Shown here: positions 15,457 to 23,461 of the stretch, piece after piece | How positions within the stretch are numbered: the stretch's first letter is position 1 | How the letters are laid out: the number at the start of each line of letters is the position of its first letter | Assembly (NCBI GenBank): GCA_910589595.1 | Contig: CAJUTM010000032.1 | Location: 1 to 25,914 of the forward strand | DNA from: an uncultured Eubacterium sp. | GTDB taxonomy: Bacteria; Bacillota; Clostridia; Lachnospirales; Lachnospiraceae | Direction: 5' to 3' | Length of the DNA stretch: 25,914 nucleotides | Translations under genes and position numbers: made by a program | The notes under the pieces: generated by a model | What the model was told of the DNA's origin: nothing | The model's input: the letters and a program-made list of their open reading frames with translations, nothing else | The model's database searches: none

Positions 15457-16569
15457 TTACTTACAATTGACCCACATCGTCGGGCGGATACAGGCGCCGT
15501 TCCGCTCTACCGGAAATCCGTAATCAATAATATCCACTTCTTTTTCTTTGTCCCCCGTCTGACCCAGTGCGGAAACATAGGTAGTCGTATCTTTTTCTTT
15601 CCCCGGCGTACGCAGCCGCATTGTCTTTAACTTCGCGCGCAGCTGTTTGCGGTATTGCCGGACTTCGTTTTCATTCATAATGAAAATCTTATCGGTTGTC
15701 GCCCCGCCGCCTCCGGTCCGATATGTTTCATTGTTGTTACATATCACCTGAGTATCCATAATAATGCTTCTCTCTAATGGAGAAAATGTCTGCTCAAGAA
15801 ACGTCTTATTTAACTCCTGACGCAGTGTGCACTGCTCCCATGTAACCGGCTCGTCCGTATTGTGATAAGGGATGTCATTTATCGCACTCTGTTTTGTCAG
15901 CAGTACAGCATCCTCCTGCTTGTCCACAACAATCCACGAACAATCTGTCCGAACTGTCTCTCCTTTAGCATTTATAACAGGCGTAGCCCCGAATTTAACG
16001 ATATGCCCCTTTTTCGTGTCACGAATTATCTTTTTTTGTATTTGCATCATACGCGCTTTGCTGTCTTTGTAATCGCCCAACGACACATAGGAGGATTTTG
16101 CCCACTGTGTAAATCCCGCCGCCTCGCCTATTCTGGCAATCTGATATCTTGTTGCATCCACCTGATAACAGATGGTAAATCCGATAATAAGTACAAGCGC
16201 AGCAATCGCTACCCACTTGCTGGCGCTTTTTTTCCTGCCCTTTTCCCGTGTCTCCCTCTCTTTTGCCGACGTCGTAACCGTACGAGACTCCTCCACACGT
16301 TCTGTCGCATGGTTCTTTTTCCACTCTTCCGCCAAAACTTCACACTCCTGACTGAGCGCAGCGCACTGCTCACAGCCCTCAAAGGGAGTCTCTTTCCCAA
16401 TTTCATCCAATTCAGCAAAAGATTTTACCAGATACTTATATACATCATAAACATCCTGCTCTACATACATACAGCGAGTTGCCTTTTTCAGCGTTTGAAA
16501 CCGGACAAACTTCTCCGCAGGTGTCAGTTCAACGACTTGTTTCTTTTTCTTTTTCTGATTCTTTGCCAT
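15457..16569 (-). CDS. DUF6273 membrane protein
   Basis: A 370-residue protein. Residues 1-115 are cytoplasmic and charged, with a KKKKK start and a helical segment containing two CxxC-like pairs (GCEQC and the nearby EC). One transmembrane helix spans about 119-135 (WVAIAALVLIIGFTICY). An outside stretch carries LGDYKDSKARM, the TPR-like LGDYKDS motif often found with this family. The C-terminal domain (about 190-370) matches DUF6273: KFGATPVI, SWIVVDKQEDAVLLTKQSA, VTWEQCTLRQELNKTF, FSPLERSII, DKIFIMNENEVRQY, LRTPG, RPTMWVNC. Its function is unknown. The start MAKNQ follows GGAGG; an ATG 42 bases upstream has no such site. It has its own promoter. Confidence 0.82.
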   Translation of the reverse strand: MAKNQKKKKKQVVELTPAEKFVRFQTLKKATRCMYVEQDVYDVYKYLVKSFAELDEIGKETPFEGCEQCAALSQECEVLAEEWKKNHATERVEESRTVTTSAKERETREKGRKKSASKWVAIAALVLIIGFTICYQVDATRYQIARIGEAAGFTQWAKSSYVSLGDYKDSKARMMQIQKKIIRDTKKGHIVKFGATPVINAKGETVRTDCSWIVVDKQEDAVLLTKQSAINDIPYHNTDEPVTWEQCTLRQELNKTFLEQTFSPLERSIIMDTQVICNNNETYRTGGGGATTDKIFIMNENEVRQYRKQLRAKLKTMRLRTPGKEKDTTTYVSALGQTGDKEKEVDIIDYGFPVERNGACIRPTMWVNCK

Positions 16570-16636
16570 TTCAGAATCCTCCTTAGTTTCAGCCTTTCCA
16601 GCCCATTTCAAATATATCTCGTGCAGATTTCTTATT

Positions 16637-16666
16637 ATTATACCATACTTTTCCTATTTTTATCAA
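16637..16666 (-). promoter_or_regulatory. Promoter of the DUF6273 gene
   Basis: On the minus strand TTGATA (16661-16666) and TATAAT (16637-16642) are 18 bp apart, about 70 bp upstream of the start codon. Confidence 0.7.
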
Positions 16667-16687
16667 CTTTTTGACACAATCGCGGCT

Positions 16688-16726
16688 CAAAAGAAAACCT
16701 GCCGGCAGAATTTATCTGCTGACAGG
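16688..16726 (-). terminator. Terminator of secDF
   Basis: A 12-bp stem with one mismatch and one wobble (plus-strand arms 16698-16709 and 16715-16726, 5-nt loop) is followed on the minus strand by TTTTCTTTT. It lies 70 bp beyond the secDF stop. Confidence 0.8.
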
Positions 16727-16795
16727 AGCTCTTTTTTATATTTGAGCGGAAAGATAAAACAATTCCGCTATCTCAATTTCAACATGAAACGCAAT

Positions 16796-19066
16796 TTATT
16801 TCTTCTTTGAATATGTGACCGCTTTCTGTTCCTTTTCTCCCTTTCCGGACAAAAGATACCACAATGGAGAAGCGACACAAACCGATGAATAACATCCACT
16901 TATAATACCGACAATCAACGGTATCGCAAACTGGCGTATCGAATCTACGCCAAGCACAGCCAATACAAATACCATAATAAATGTCGTCACGGAAGTATTA
17001 ATCGAACGTGACAATGTCTCCGTAATACTCTTATTGATTACCTCTGCCAGACTGGTGCGGGAAGACATTTTCTGACGGTTCTCACGTATACGGTCAAATA
17101 TGACAATCGTATCATTTATCGAATAACCGACTATCGTCAACATACAGGCGATAAATGTACCGCCCACCGGAATGATGGCGCTGGCAACAACGTAAACGGT
17201 GAGCACAACAATAACGTCATGCAATAAGGCCAGTACCGCACTGACACCGGTAGCCAGTTTGCGGAAACGAATCCAAATATACAGAAGCATGCACAATGTA
17301 GCAATCAATGTCGCTACGAGAGCGTCTACTTTCATCTCGTCACTGACAGAACCACTAATAAACGACGTCTCAATGCTCTTTTCCTCGTCCACTTTAAAAT
17401 GATTTGCCAACTGCGTCTTCAACTGCGCTGCCTTTTCTTCGCTCAACTCATTCGTGCGGACAACCAGCTTTGTATTATCCGAGACGGATATCTCTGGCAA
17501 TTCTCCCGTCACTTCTTTTGTAATGCTCTCTGCTGCCGCTTTATCATCTTCCGTCACAGCAGCTCCGTCCGCCAGTGCAACGGTCGTCGAATTACCGCCG
17601 GCAAAGTCCAGACTATAATTGAACAGCGGACCGCCGGATACGGCACGGATTACCAATCCGCCGATACATACTGCAAAAACAATTCCTGAAATAATAACAT
17701 ATTTTTTCCAGTTGCCGATAAAATTAATTACCTTGCGCTCTTTTTGGATACCGTACAACTTAACATTTGTACAGCCCAGTGCACAAAAAGCATTCATTAA
17801 CATTCTCGTAATGAAGATGGCCGTAAACATGGAAAGTATAATACCAATTCCCAATGTCAGTGCAAAGCCCTTAACAGTACCCGTACCCTTAAGGTACAAC
17901 ACCAGAGCCGCAATTAACGTCGTTACGTTACCATCAATAATCGCTGACAAAGCCTTGGAAAAACCATTCTTTATCGCTGATGAAACCGTCTTTCCGGTTG
18001 CCAGTTCCTCACGAATACGCGTAAAGATGATACAGTTGGCGTCTACCGCCATACCAATACTCAACACGATACCGGCAATACCCGGCAAAGTCAGGGTGAC
18101 ATTTAAGCCATTGAGGGCAAGCAGCATAGCTCCTACATAAAAAATCAAGGCAATGCCGGCAGCTACCCCCGGTACACGGTACATAACAATCATAAAGATA
18201 ATGACTAATATAAGACCAATCACACCGGCCAGCAAACTTGTGTTTAACGCCTGACTACCGAGTGTGGCGCCTACAATATTATCATGGATGTTTTCCAACT
18301 CTAACGGCAGGGCGCCAATACGAAGTGTCGAAGCCAACTGGTCGGCTTCTTCAAACGTAAATTTACCTTCAATCACACACTCGCCATCGGAAATCTCGGA
18401 TTTCAGTGACGGTGCGGAAACCATTTTTTCATCATAGACAATCGCCAACTGCTCGCCTACGTGGTCACCGGTAATGGAAGCAAATTTCTTTACCCCTTTG
18501 CCCTTGAACTTCAACTGAACAACGTTTTGCGTACTTCCCGTACCGTTCCTCTGCTGTGTTCCGGCACTCGCGTCTTCAATCATATCTCCTGTCATCAGGA
18601 CTTTATCTTTTTCATAGACTACTTCGTCCCCTTCGGACGGAGTACCGCCATCTTTTTTCTTTAAATCCGTAAACAGAATAAACTGCAGCGCTCCCGCCTT
18701 ACCGAGCTCTTCCAATACTTTTTTGGAATTGCTTACGCCCGGAATATCGATAGTCACTCTGTCGTTTCCATCCTGATATACGGCAGCTTCCGTACTCTCT
18801 AAACTCTCAACACGTTTCTGCATCTTGTAAATTGTATCCGACATTGCCGTCTCTGTTGGCGCTTCGCCGGTTCTCTTTCCCTTATCGTCTGTCACGTAAG
18901 CCTGATAAGTGACACTGACGCCGCCTTTCAAATCCAAGCCCAGTCGGATGTTCTTTGCGCTACCACGATGTCCCGCTCCCAATCCTTTGCCTGCCACAAA
19001 AGCAAATGCAGCAATCAACACCAGGACGAGCAGAATCTGTAATACGCCCTTTACCTTGCTATTCAT
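16796..19066 (-). CDS. secDF: Fused protein translocase subunit SecDF
   Basis: A 756-residue fusion of SecD and SecF that uses the proton gradient to help the SecYEG channel pull exported proteins across the membrane. The first helix (about 8-26) leads to the SecD motif RLGLDLKGGVSVTYQAYV (41-58), the P1 periplasmic-type domain (60-260) and five further helices including AVDANCIIFTRIREE (340-354). The SecF half starts near 446 with its own first helix, FNYSLDFAGGNSTTV (482-496), and the conserved GYSINDTIVIFDRIREN (647-663). The tail is basic. The start MNSKVKG follows AAAGGAG; an upstream in-frame ATG lacks a site. It has its own promoter and terminator, and is the last clear core gene before the accessory region. 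Confidence 0.96.
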   Translation of the reverse strand: MNSKVKGVLQILLVLVLIAAFAFVAGKGLGAGHRGSAKNIRLGLDLKGGVSVTYQAYVTDDKGKRTGEAPTETAMSDTIYKMQKRVESLESTEAAVYQDGNDRVTIDIPGVSNSKKVLEELGKAGALQFILFTDLKKKDGGTPSEGDEVVYEKDKVLMTGDMIEDASAGTQQRNGTGSTQNVVQLKFKGKGVKKFASITGDHVGEQLAIVYDEKMVSAPSLKSEISDGECVIEGKFTFEEADQLASTLRIGALPLELENIHDNIVGATLGSQALNTSLLAGVIGLILVIIFMIVMYRVPGVAAGIALIFYVGAMLLALNGLNVTLTLPGIAGIVLSIGMAVDANCIIFTRIREELATGKTVSSAIKNGFSKALSAIIDGNVTTLIAALVLYLKGTGTVKGFALTLGIGIILSMFTAIFITRMLMNAFCALGCTNVKLYGIQKERKVINFIGNWKKYVIISGIVFAVCIGGLVIRAVSGGPLFNYSLDFAGGNSTTVALADGAAVTEDDKAAAESITKEVTGELPEISVSDNTKLVVRTNELSEEKAAQLKTQLANHFKVDEEKSIETSFISGSVSDEMKVDALVATLIATLCMLLYIWIRFRKLATGVSAVLALLHDVIVVLTVYVVASAIIPVGGTFIACMLTIVGYSINDTIVIFDRIRENRQKMSSRTSLAEVINKSITETLSRSINTSVTTFIMVFVLAVLGVDSIRQFAIPLIVGIISGCYSSVCVASPLWYLLSGKGEKEQKAVTYSKKK

Positions 19067-19131
19067 GTTCTTTATCTCCTTTTCCTTTCGAACTTCATTG
19101 AGTATGTCCATCTAGCATTACTCAAGTGTAT

Positions 19132-19160
19132 AGTATAACACAAAGACTGTCCTGCTTCAA
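19132..19160 (-). promoter_or_regulatory. Promoter of secDF
   Basis: On the minus strand TTGAAG (19155-19160) and TATACT (19132-19137) are 17 bp apart, about 65 bp upstream of the start codon. Confidence 0.75.
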
Positions 19161-19310
19161 GACAAATTATTAATTCTTCTCCGAGACGAAAATGTCAAAT
19201 TTTTCTGCACACTTTTTTTCTCTTCCATTTTTCTCTTAGTATATTGCTCAAATTCACTTCCATCAAGTATGCATAACATATATAGCAAAAAATTTGTGCA
19301 TCATAAACAG

Positions 19311-19326
19311 GCTGTCTTCCGGCAGC
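19311..19326 (-). terminator. Weak hairpin downstream of the transposase gene
   Basis: GCTGTC-TTCC-GGCAGC (one wobble pair) lies 30 bp past the transposase stop. On the minus strand it is followed by CTGTTTATG, a poor T-tract. The rest of 19161-19355 is AT-rich; I see no gene, no tRNA and no clear insertion-sequence end in it. Confidence 0.3.
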
Positions 19327-19355
19327 TTCACTTTTCCCTATTCAGTGTTCCTCTC

Positions 19356-20417
19356 TTACAGAAGATATTCAGCGAGTGGCTCTGCCCTAATCCGGTCACA
19401 GGCACTTTGATAGTCAAACAGCTTCCTTGGGTATGAGTTCATCCAATTCTCAATCCACTTTGTTTCTCCCCTCGTCACTTCGTCTAAACATTCTCCTTTG
19501 GGATGCCAGCGCCGCAGAAAACGGTTATTGTTTTCATTCGAGGCTCTCTCTGTACTGCGATAGGCATGACAATAGTAAAGAGCAGTTCTCTTCTTTTTAT
19601 TCCGTCTTGACCTTTCCATCCCCTCAAAATCTGCAAACTCCGTTCCGTTATCTACCGTTATTGTCCTAAATATCTCCCTGAAACCCTTTTCCGTGTATCT
19701 TCGTTCCAGTTTGTCTAAAGTTCGCACCACTTCTGCCGCTGTATGTTCATTCAACACCTCAATAATCTCAAATCTTGTCTTTCGTTCTGTCAGAACCAGA
19801 TAGGACTTCTTTGATTTTCCCTGCCCTCCTACAACGGTATCCATCTCCCAGTGTCCGGCTTCCTGTCTTTCCTCAATATATGCCGGACGTTGTTCAATAC
19901 TCGTTCCGGCACTCACTCTCTTCTGGATTTTTTTCTTTTTCTGCTTTGGTTTCTCTTTGTGGAAAGGGCAGTCTCCCATTGTTAAATTCAGAAAAACCCC
20001 CTGTCTGATATAATTATATAAAGTAGACAAACATACCGTCGTATCAAATTTCAAATCCTCTTTTTTTATCAATTCCAAAACCGCCGCCGGCGAATACTTT
20101 TCCTCGCCTATTTTGTATTCCACATACTTAACATACGGATAATCATTTCCAATTTTTAATGGTCTTCCCTTGTTCTTTTGTTTTTCTTCTGCCCTAGTCT
20201 GAGCAAGATTGGGACTGTAAATCTCCGTTTCTGTCCAATCCGTATTTCTCTTTTTCGTTTTGCCTCTTTTTAATTCTCGATATATGCTACTGTGATGAAA
20301 CCCCAACTGCCTAGCAATCTCCTGTACACTAACGCCAGCACGATAAAGAGCCTCAATCTTCAGTCTGTCTTCCCATTTGATTGTTTTGTATTTTGGCGTC
20401 TTTTCCGCATTTTTCAC
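19356..20417 (-). CDS. IS30 family transposase
   Basis: A 353-residue DDE transposase of the IS30 family. An N-terminal helix-turn-helix (VSVQEIARQLGFHHSSIYRE, 29-48) precedes the catalytic domain with GHWEMDTVVG (Asp193), TVDNGTEF (Asp256) and RASNENNNRFLRRWHPKG (Glu295). All three acidic residues are present and the frame is intact, so the enzyme may be active. Translation starts at GTG (20417) behind AAAGGTG. I could not find convincing terminal inverted repeats or a target duplication on either side, so the limits of the insertion sequence are not defined. It sits between the core gene secDF and the partition/mobilisation block. Confidence 0.93.
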   Translation of the reverse strand: MKNAEKTPKYKTIKWEDRLKIEALYRAGVSVQEIARQLGFHHSSIYRELKRGKTKKRNTDWTETEIYSPNLAQTRAEEKQKNKGRPLKIGNDYPYVKYVEYKIGEEKYSPAAVLELIKKEDLKFDTTVCLSTLYNYIRQGVFLNLTMGDCPFHKEKPKQKKKKIQKRVSAGTSIEQRPAYIEERQEAGHWEMDTVVGGQGKSKKSYLVLTERKTRFEIIEVLNEHTAAEVVRTLDKLERRYTEKGFREIFRTITVDNGTEFADFEGMERSRRNKKKRTALYYCHAYRSTERASNENNNRFLRRWHPKGECLDEVTRGETKWIENWMNSYPRKLFDYQSACDRIRAEPLAEYLL

Positions 20418-20439
20418 TTGATATCACCTTTCGTATAAC

Positions 20440-20471
20440 AGAGGCAGAGAATAAGCACATCCTCTACCTCT
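20440..20471. repeat. Hairpin between the transglutaminase-like gene and the transposase
   Basis: AGAGGCAGAG (20440-20449) pairs with CTCTACCTCT (20462-20471) with one mismatch and a 12-nt loop. It lies just after the stop of the 507-residue gene and just before the transposase start. There is no T-run, so it may block read-through translation or be part of an insertion-sequence end. Confidence 0.4.
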
Positions 20472-20476
20472 TACTT

Positions 20477-22000
20477 TTATAATATATAATCCCAGTCTTT
20501 ATATCCACCCTGCCATGGTGTTGCGTCAAATATATGCTCCACACCATCAATGGTAACAACCGCCTGTATATGCAGGCCTCCGTTCAATGTAGTATTCCGC
20601 AGTTCAGCTTCATACCCCAATATGCGTGCCAACACGCACATCATATCATTAGAAGCCCCGCAGTCAGCAAATCCGGTTTCCCAATAAGCTCCAACATTCT
20701 CCTGAACAAACCAGACTGTCTTGTAACCAAAATCCGTCAAAGCACCAAGTCTGGGATAATGCCAGTGTGTCCTAACATAACATTCCAACCGTTCCATTTT
20801 TTCTGTCCCTGTCAAACTGCTCCACTTCTTTCCAACCGTTTTGTCTGAAGTATCTTGACTTACATAATTATCATTACTTACTTCCTTAATTATTTCATTG
20901 CAACGGTTTTGTAAACTTTTTTCTCCGCTCTGTACTTCTATTTGAAATGTCTTTACAACTTTATATGTTCCATACTTACCGCCACTTTTATCAGTCTCAT
21001 CAAATTCTTCAATAGCAACCGTTTTTTCTCCCGAGGTAGAAAATTGTATCGTACATATCCACCCATTATTTAATCTTTCTTCATTTTTATCTAAATATTG
21101 TATATCTTCATATTCATATCTATATTGACTTAGTCCATCTGCAACAAATGACGGTCTGCTTGGTTTATCCGTCTTCACATACAGAACAATCGGTACATTC
21201 TCATATATAGTAAACTTATTCAACACTTCCACTTCATACGAATACTTCGGCTGGTATGGTGTCGGCTCCGGCGTTTCCGTTGGTGTTGTTGTCGGTTTTG
21301 ATGTCGGTTCTGGTGTTTCCGTCGCCGGATTATCCGGTATCGCAAAAACAGAGTTTATCTTTCCTGTCCGGATAGTTACCGGTGTGCTGTATTTCGTACA
21401 CATATTATTACAGTTTGCCCGAACACGATATTCATATGCTGTATTTTCCTTTACTGTCCGGTCTGTATAACTTTTGGATGCCGTTACTTTTATTTCCGCC
21501 CAGCTTTCATTTCCCGTTCTGCGCTGTATTACATAGGCGTGAGCCTCCGATACTTTTCCCCATTGTACTTTCACATAACCGGAAGCGTCCAGACAGGCAG
21601 TTACCTGTGCCGGAAATGCCGTCTGTTTTTTCATTTTTACATTGCTTGGCGTTTTTCCCTGTTCTTTTGCGGTAACTTTTACTTTCAGTTTCAATTTCTT
21701 AATCTTTTTCTTGTAAGTTACCTTGGCAGTAACGGTTGCTGTTCCCGCTTTCTTTGCGGTTATCCGTACGCTTTTCTTCGTTTTTGCGGAAAGAGCAATC
21801 TGTTTCTTCCCTTTGTTGACGGACCACCGGACTTTCTTTGGCACTCCGTTTTTTATGGAAATCTTTGTCTTTTCCCCGGTCTGCAGCCGGACACTTTTCC
21901 TGCTCAGTTTTAACGTCTTGCTTTTCGCGTCTGCGGATATGTCTGTTACGGACAAAACTGCCTGCAGCATAACAAGCAGAACCACTAACTGTTTTCTCAT
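20477..22000 (-). CDS. Secreted transglutaminase-like protein with Ig-like and FN3 modules
   Basis: A 507-residue exported protein. Residues 1-25 are a signal peptide. Residues 28-112 are a Lys-rich bacterial Ig-like module (LKLSRKSVRLQTGEKTKISI), about 128-213 a fibronectin type III-like module (VKVQWGKVSEAHAYVIQRR, YEYRVRA), and 226-250 a Thr/Pro linker (TETPEPT repeats). The C-terminal part (about 360-507) has the transglutaminase-like triad order: Cys447 in FADCGASNDM, His477 in GGLHIQAVV and Asp492 in HIFDATPW. Such domains cut or cross-link peptides, often in cell walls; activity is inferred. No sortase motif is seen. The gene starts 17 bp after the ribbon-helix-helix stop, so it is co-transcribed with the partition genes as apparent cargo. 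Confidence 0.85.
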   Translation of the reverse strand: MRKQLVVLLVMLQAVLSVTDISADAKSKTLKLSRKSVRLQTGEKTKISIKNGVPKKVRWSVNKGKKQIALSAKTKKSVRITAKKAGTATVTAKVTYKKKIKKLKLKVKVTAKEQGKTPSNVKMKKQTAFPAQVTACLDASGYVKVQWGKVSEAHAYVIQRRTGNESWAEIKVTASKSYTDRTVKENTAYEYRVRANCNNMCTKYSTPVTIRTGKINSVFAIPDNPATETPEPTSKPTTTPTETPEPTPYQPKYSYEVEVLNKFTIYENVPIVLYVKTDKPSRPSFVADGLSQYRYEYEDIQYLDKNEERLNNGWICTIQFSTSGEKTVAIEEFDETDKSGGKYGTYKVVKTFQIEVQSGEKSLQNRCNEIIKEVSNDNYVSQDTSDKTVGKKWSSLTGTEKMERLECYVRTHWHYPRLGALTDFGYKTVWFVQENVGAYWETGFADCGASNDMMCVLARILGYEAELRNTTLNGGLHIQAVVTIDGVEHIFDATPWQGGYKDWDYIL

Positions 22001-22025
22001 ATCAATCCCTCCTCATATCAATCCC
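21996..22025. repeat. Tandem 16-bp duplication at the rhh-cargo junction
   Basis: CTCATATCAATCCC occurs at 21996-22009 and 22012-22025, offset by 16 bp. On the minus strand the first-transcribed copy contains the stop of the ribbon-helix-helix gene and the second contains the cargo start codon. The bases between supply the GAGGAGG ribosome binding site of the cargo gene. Confidence 0.75.
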
Positions 22026-22386
22026 CATGAATAGTAATACCACTGTCATCTTCACTGACTAACCGGATACAATAATCTATCATCACCTGAAAAAATACCT
22101 GTGACAGTGTGCACTTTTGTTCCTCCGCTACTCCCTTTAACTGCTCTTTCTGTTCTTCTTCCAAATATACCGGATACAGTTTTCCCCGTACTATGTAATC
22201 CGGATTAGTTCTTTCCGTAATCCGGAGTCTGGCGTCTATATGATGGTTTCCCTGCATAAATGTCCGGATTGCCCGCCGGACAAATACCACTCTGGTAACC
22301 TCTTCACGTTTTGCCAGATAGTTTGCCAGCTCCTCTACTTCTTCTGATATATATGAGCAAAATTGCACCTTTTTCTTTCCTGCCAT
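22018..22386 (-). CDS. Ribbon-helix-helix-like DNA-binding protein of the partition operon
   Basis: A 122-residue protein. The N-terminal half (KKVQFCSYISEEVEELANYL, then VTRVVFVRRAIRTFMQGN) has the beta strand and two helices expected of a MetJ/Arc ribbon-helix-helix. The second half (about 70-110: LYPVYLEEEQKEQLKGVAEE, LSQVFFQVMIDYCIRL) looks like a second such unit, so one chain may carry a tandem pair. It starts 32 bp after parB behind GGAGGGAT. In partition operons such proteins bind the centromere or repress the operon; either role is inference here. I do not recognise a named family. Confidence 0.7.
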   Translation of the reverse strand: MAGKKKVQFCSYISEEVEELANYLAKREEVTRVVFVRRAIRTFMQGNHHIDARLRITERTNPDYIVRGKLYPVYLEEEQKEQLKGVAEEQKCTLSQVFFQVMIDYCIRLVSEDDSGITIHGD

Positions 22387-22410
22387 GCCTGCTTATCCCT
22401 CCGTTTTTAT

Positions 22411-22436
22411 TCAGGGGGTCATTTGTGACCCCTGAA
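22411..22436. repeat. Palindrome copy on the parB stop codon
   Basis: GGGGTCATTTGTGACCCC (22415-22432) lies within longer arms that extend to TTATTCAGGGG and CCCCTGAATAA. The parB stop codon (22419-22421) is inside it, and the last six residues of ParB (LFRGHK) are encoded by it. The hairpin plus the A/T flank could also act as a weak terminator. Confidence 0.85.
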
Positions 22437-23417
22437 TAAATGTTCCAACTGATTTATATGAAAATGGTACTTCTCCTGTTCGTGTCCGTCAAGTGAAATT
22501 TCTTTTTCTTTTATTGCCGTAAAAATATTTTCTATATCTTTCCGGAACATTGCCGGCGTCACATTCAACCGTTCCCGCACCCTGTCTTCCACATCTGCCC
22601 CCGTGATTTCTTTTCCCTGTTCCGCCGCTTCCGCTATCGCATCCTGCTCCGCATCGGGAAGCTTCTTTGCCGCTTTTGCTGCCGTGGAAACAGAAATCTT
22701 CCCGCCCAGCAGGGCGTCCTTTAATTTTTCGCTGCCTTTGTTATGAACCGTTTCAAACTTGTTCACCTGCCCGCGGCTTATCCCCGTTGTCCGGCTTAAT
22801 ATATCTCTTGTTTTTTCTCCCTTTATTGCTATCGGTTTTTCATTCCCATCTTCATCTACTCCGTCAATATACTCAATCCCTTTGCTCCGGAGCTCTTCCA
22901 CAATCTTTTTCCACTCCTGAAGTTCCATATAAGTGTCACCGTCCGAATATGTACGCTGTTCTTTATTTGTGGTAATAATGGCATAACGTTCTTTGTTTTC
23001 CTGACTCAGGTCTAATTTGATATCATTCAAATTCTTGACTACGCAGGGAAGCAGCGTGGTTTCATTCCATTCCGTAACCGCTTCATCCGCAATCAGCATA
23101 TCAATTGCCGTCAGCCGCCTCTCACCGCCTAACAGTTTATAAGTTCCGTTTTCTGTTGCCACTACGTTAAGCGGTTCTCCCAACCCGTATGTCTTAATGG
23201 ATTCTGCCAGTGATGGTATCCCTGATATACTGTATTTATTATTGGGGTTCTTTTCTATCTGTTCTCTTGGAATGTTGGTTATCTTCATTACTACAGAGCC
23301 TTTGCTGACATCACTTAAAAGGCCGGCTCCTACTTTAAATTTTTCTTTTACTGCCGTATCTTTATTTTCTTCCTGTTCCACATCCTTAATGGATGGCATC
23401 TTAAATTTCCCTGCCAT
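22419..23417 (-). CDS. parB: ParB family partition protein
   Basis: A 332-residue ParB/Spo0J-type protein. The N-terminal CTPase domain has YGLGEPLNVV (77-86) and the phosphate motif GGERRLTAID (97-106). The central DNA-binding domain has a helix-turn-helix, TRDILSRTTGISRGQVNKF (203-221), followed by ISVSTAAKAAKKLPD (241-255). The C-terminal region (about 285-332) may dimerise. It would load on a centromere site and stimulate ParA. The start MAGKFKM has GGAGGGAG upstream; an in-frame ATG 34 codons earlier lies within parA and is rejected. It starts 29 bp after the parA stop. Canonical chromosomal parS was not seen in the window. Confidence 0.92.
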   Translation of the reverse strand: MAGKFKMPSIKDVEQEENKDTAVKEKFKVGAGLLSDVSKGSVVMKITNIPREQIEKNPNNKYSISGIPSLAESIKTYGLGEPLNVVATENGTYKLLGGERRLTAIDMLIADEAVTEWNETTLLPCVVKNLNDIKLDLSQENKERYAIITTNKEQRTYSDGDTYMELQEWKKIVEELRSKGIEYIDGVDEDGNEKPIAIKGEKTRDILSRTTGISRGQVNKFETVHNKGSEKLKDALLGGKISVSTAAKAAKKLPDAEQDAIAEAAEQGKEITGADVEDRVRERLNVTPAMFRKDIENIFTAIKEKEISLDGHEQEKYHFHINQLEHLFRGHK

Positions 23418-23440
23418 GACTTCTCTCCCTCCATTTCTCT

Positions 23441-23461
23441 CAGGGGTCACATCTGCCCCTG
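23441..23461. repeat. Degenerate palindrome copy on the parA stop codon
   Basis: CAGGGGTCACATCTGCCCCTG has perfect CAGGGG/CCCCTG outer arms and a degenerate centre. The parA stop codon (23447-23449) is inside it. It resembles the GGGGTCA-N4-TGACCCC repeat found elsewhere in the element. Confidence 0.6.

Noticed and set aside
15862..16674. 270-residue plus-strand reading frame
   Set aside because: It is antisense to the DUF6273 gene, is Phe/Leu-rich as expected of the complement of a Lys/Glu-rich gene, and runs over that gene's promoter.
19161..19355. tRNA or attachment site at the secDF-accessory boundary
   Set aside because: No cloverleaf or CCA end could be traced, and no direct repeat matching elsewhere in the window was seen.
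19281..20480. IS30 terminal inverted repeats (a TGTGC-containing pair on each side)
   Set aside because: The match is only about five contiguous bases with scattered identity beyond, no better than chance in AT-rich DNA.
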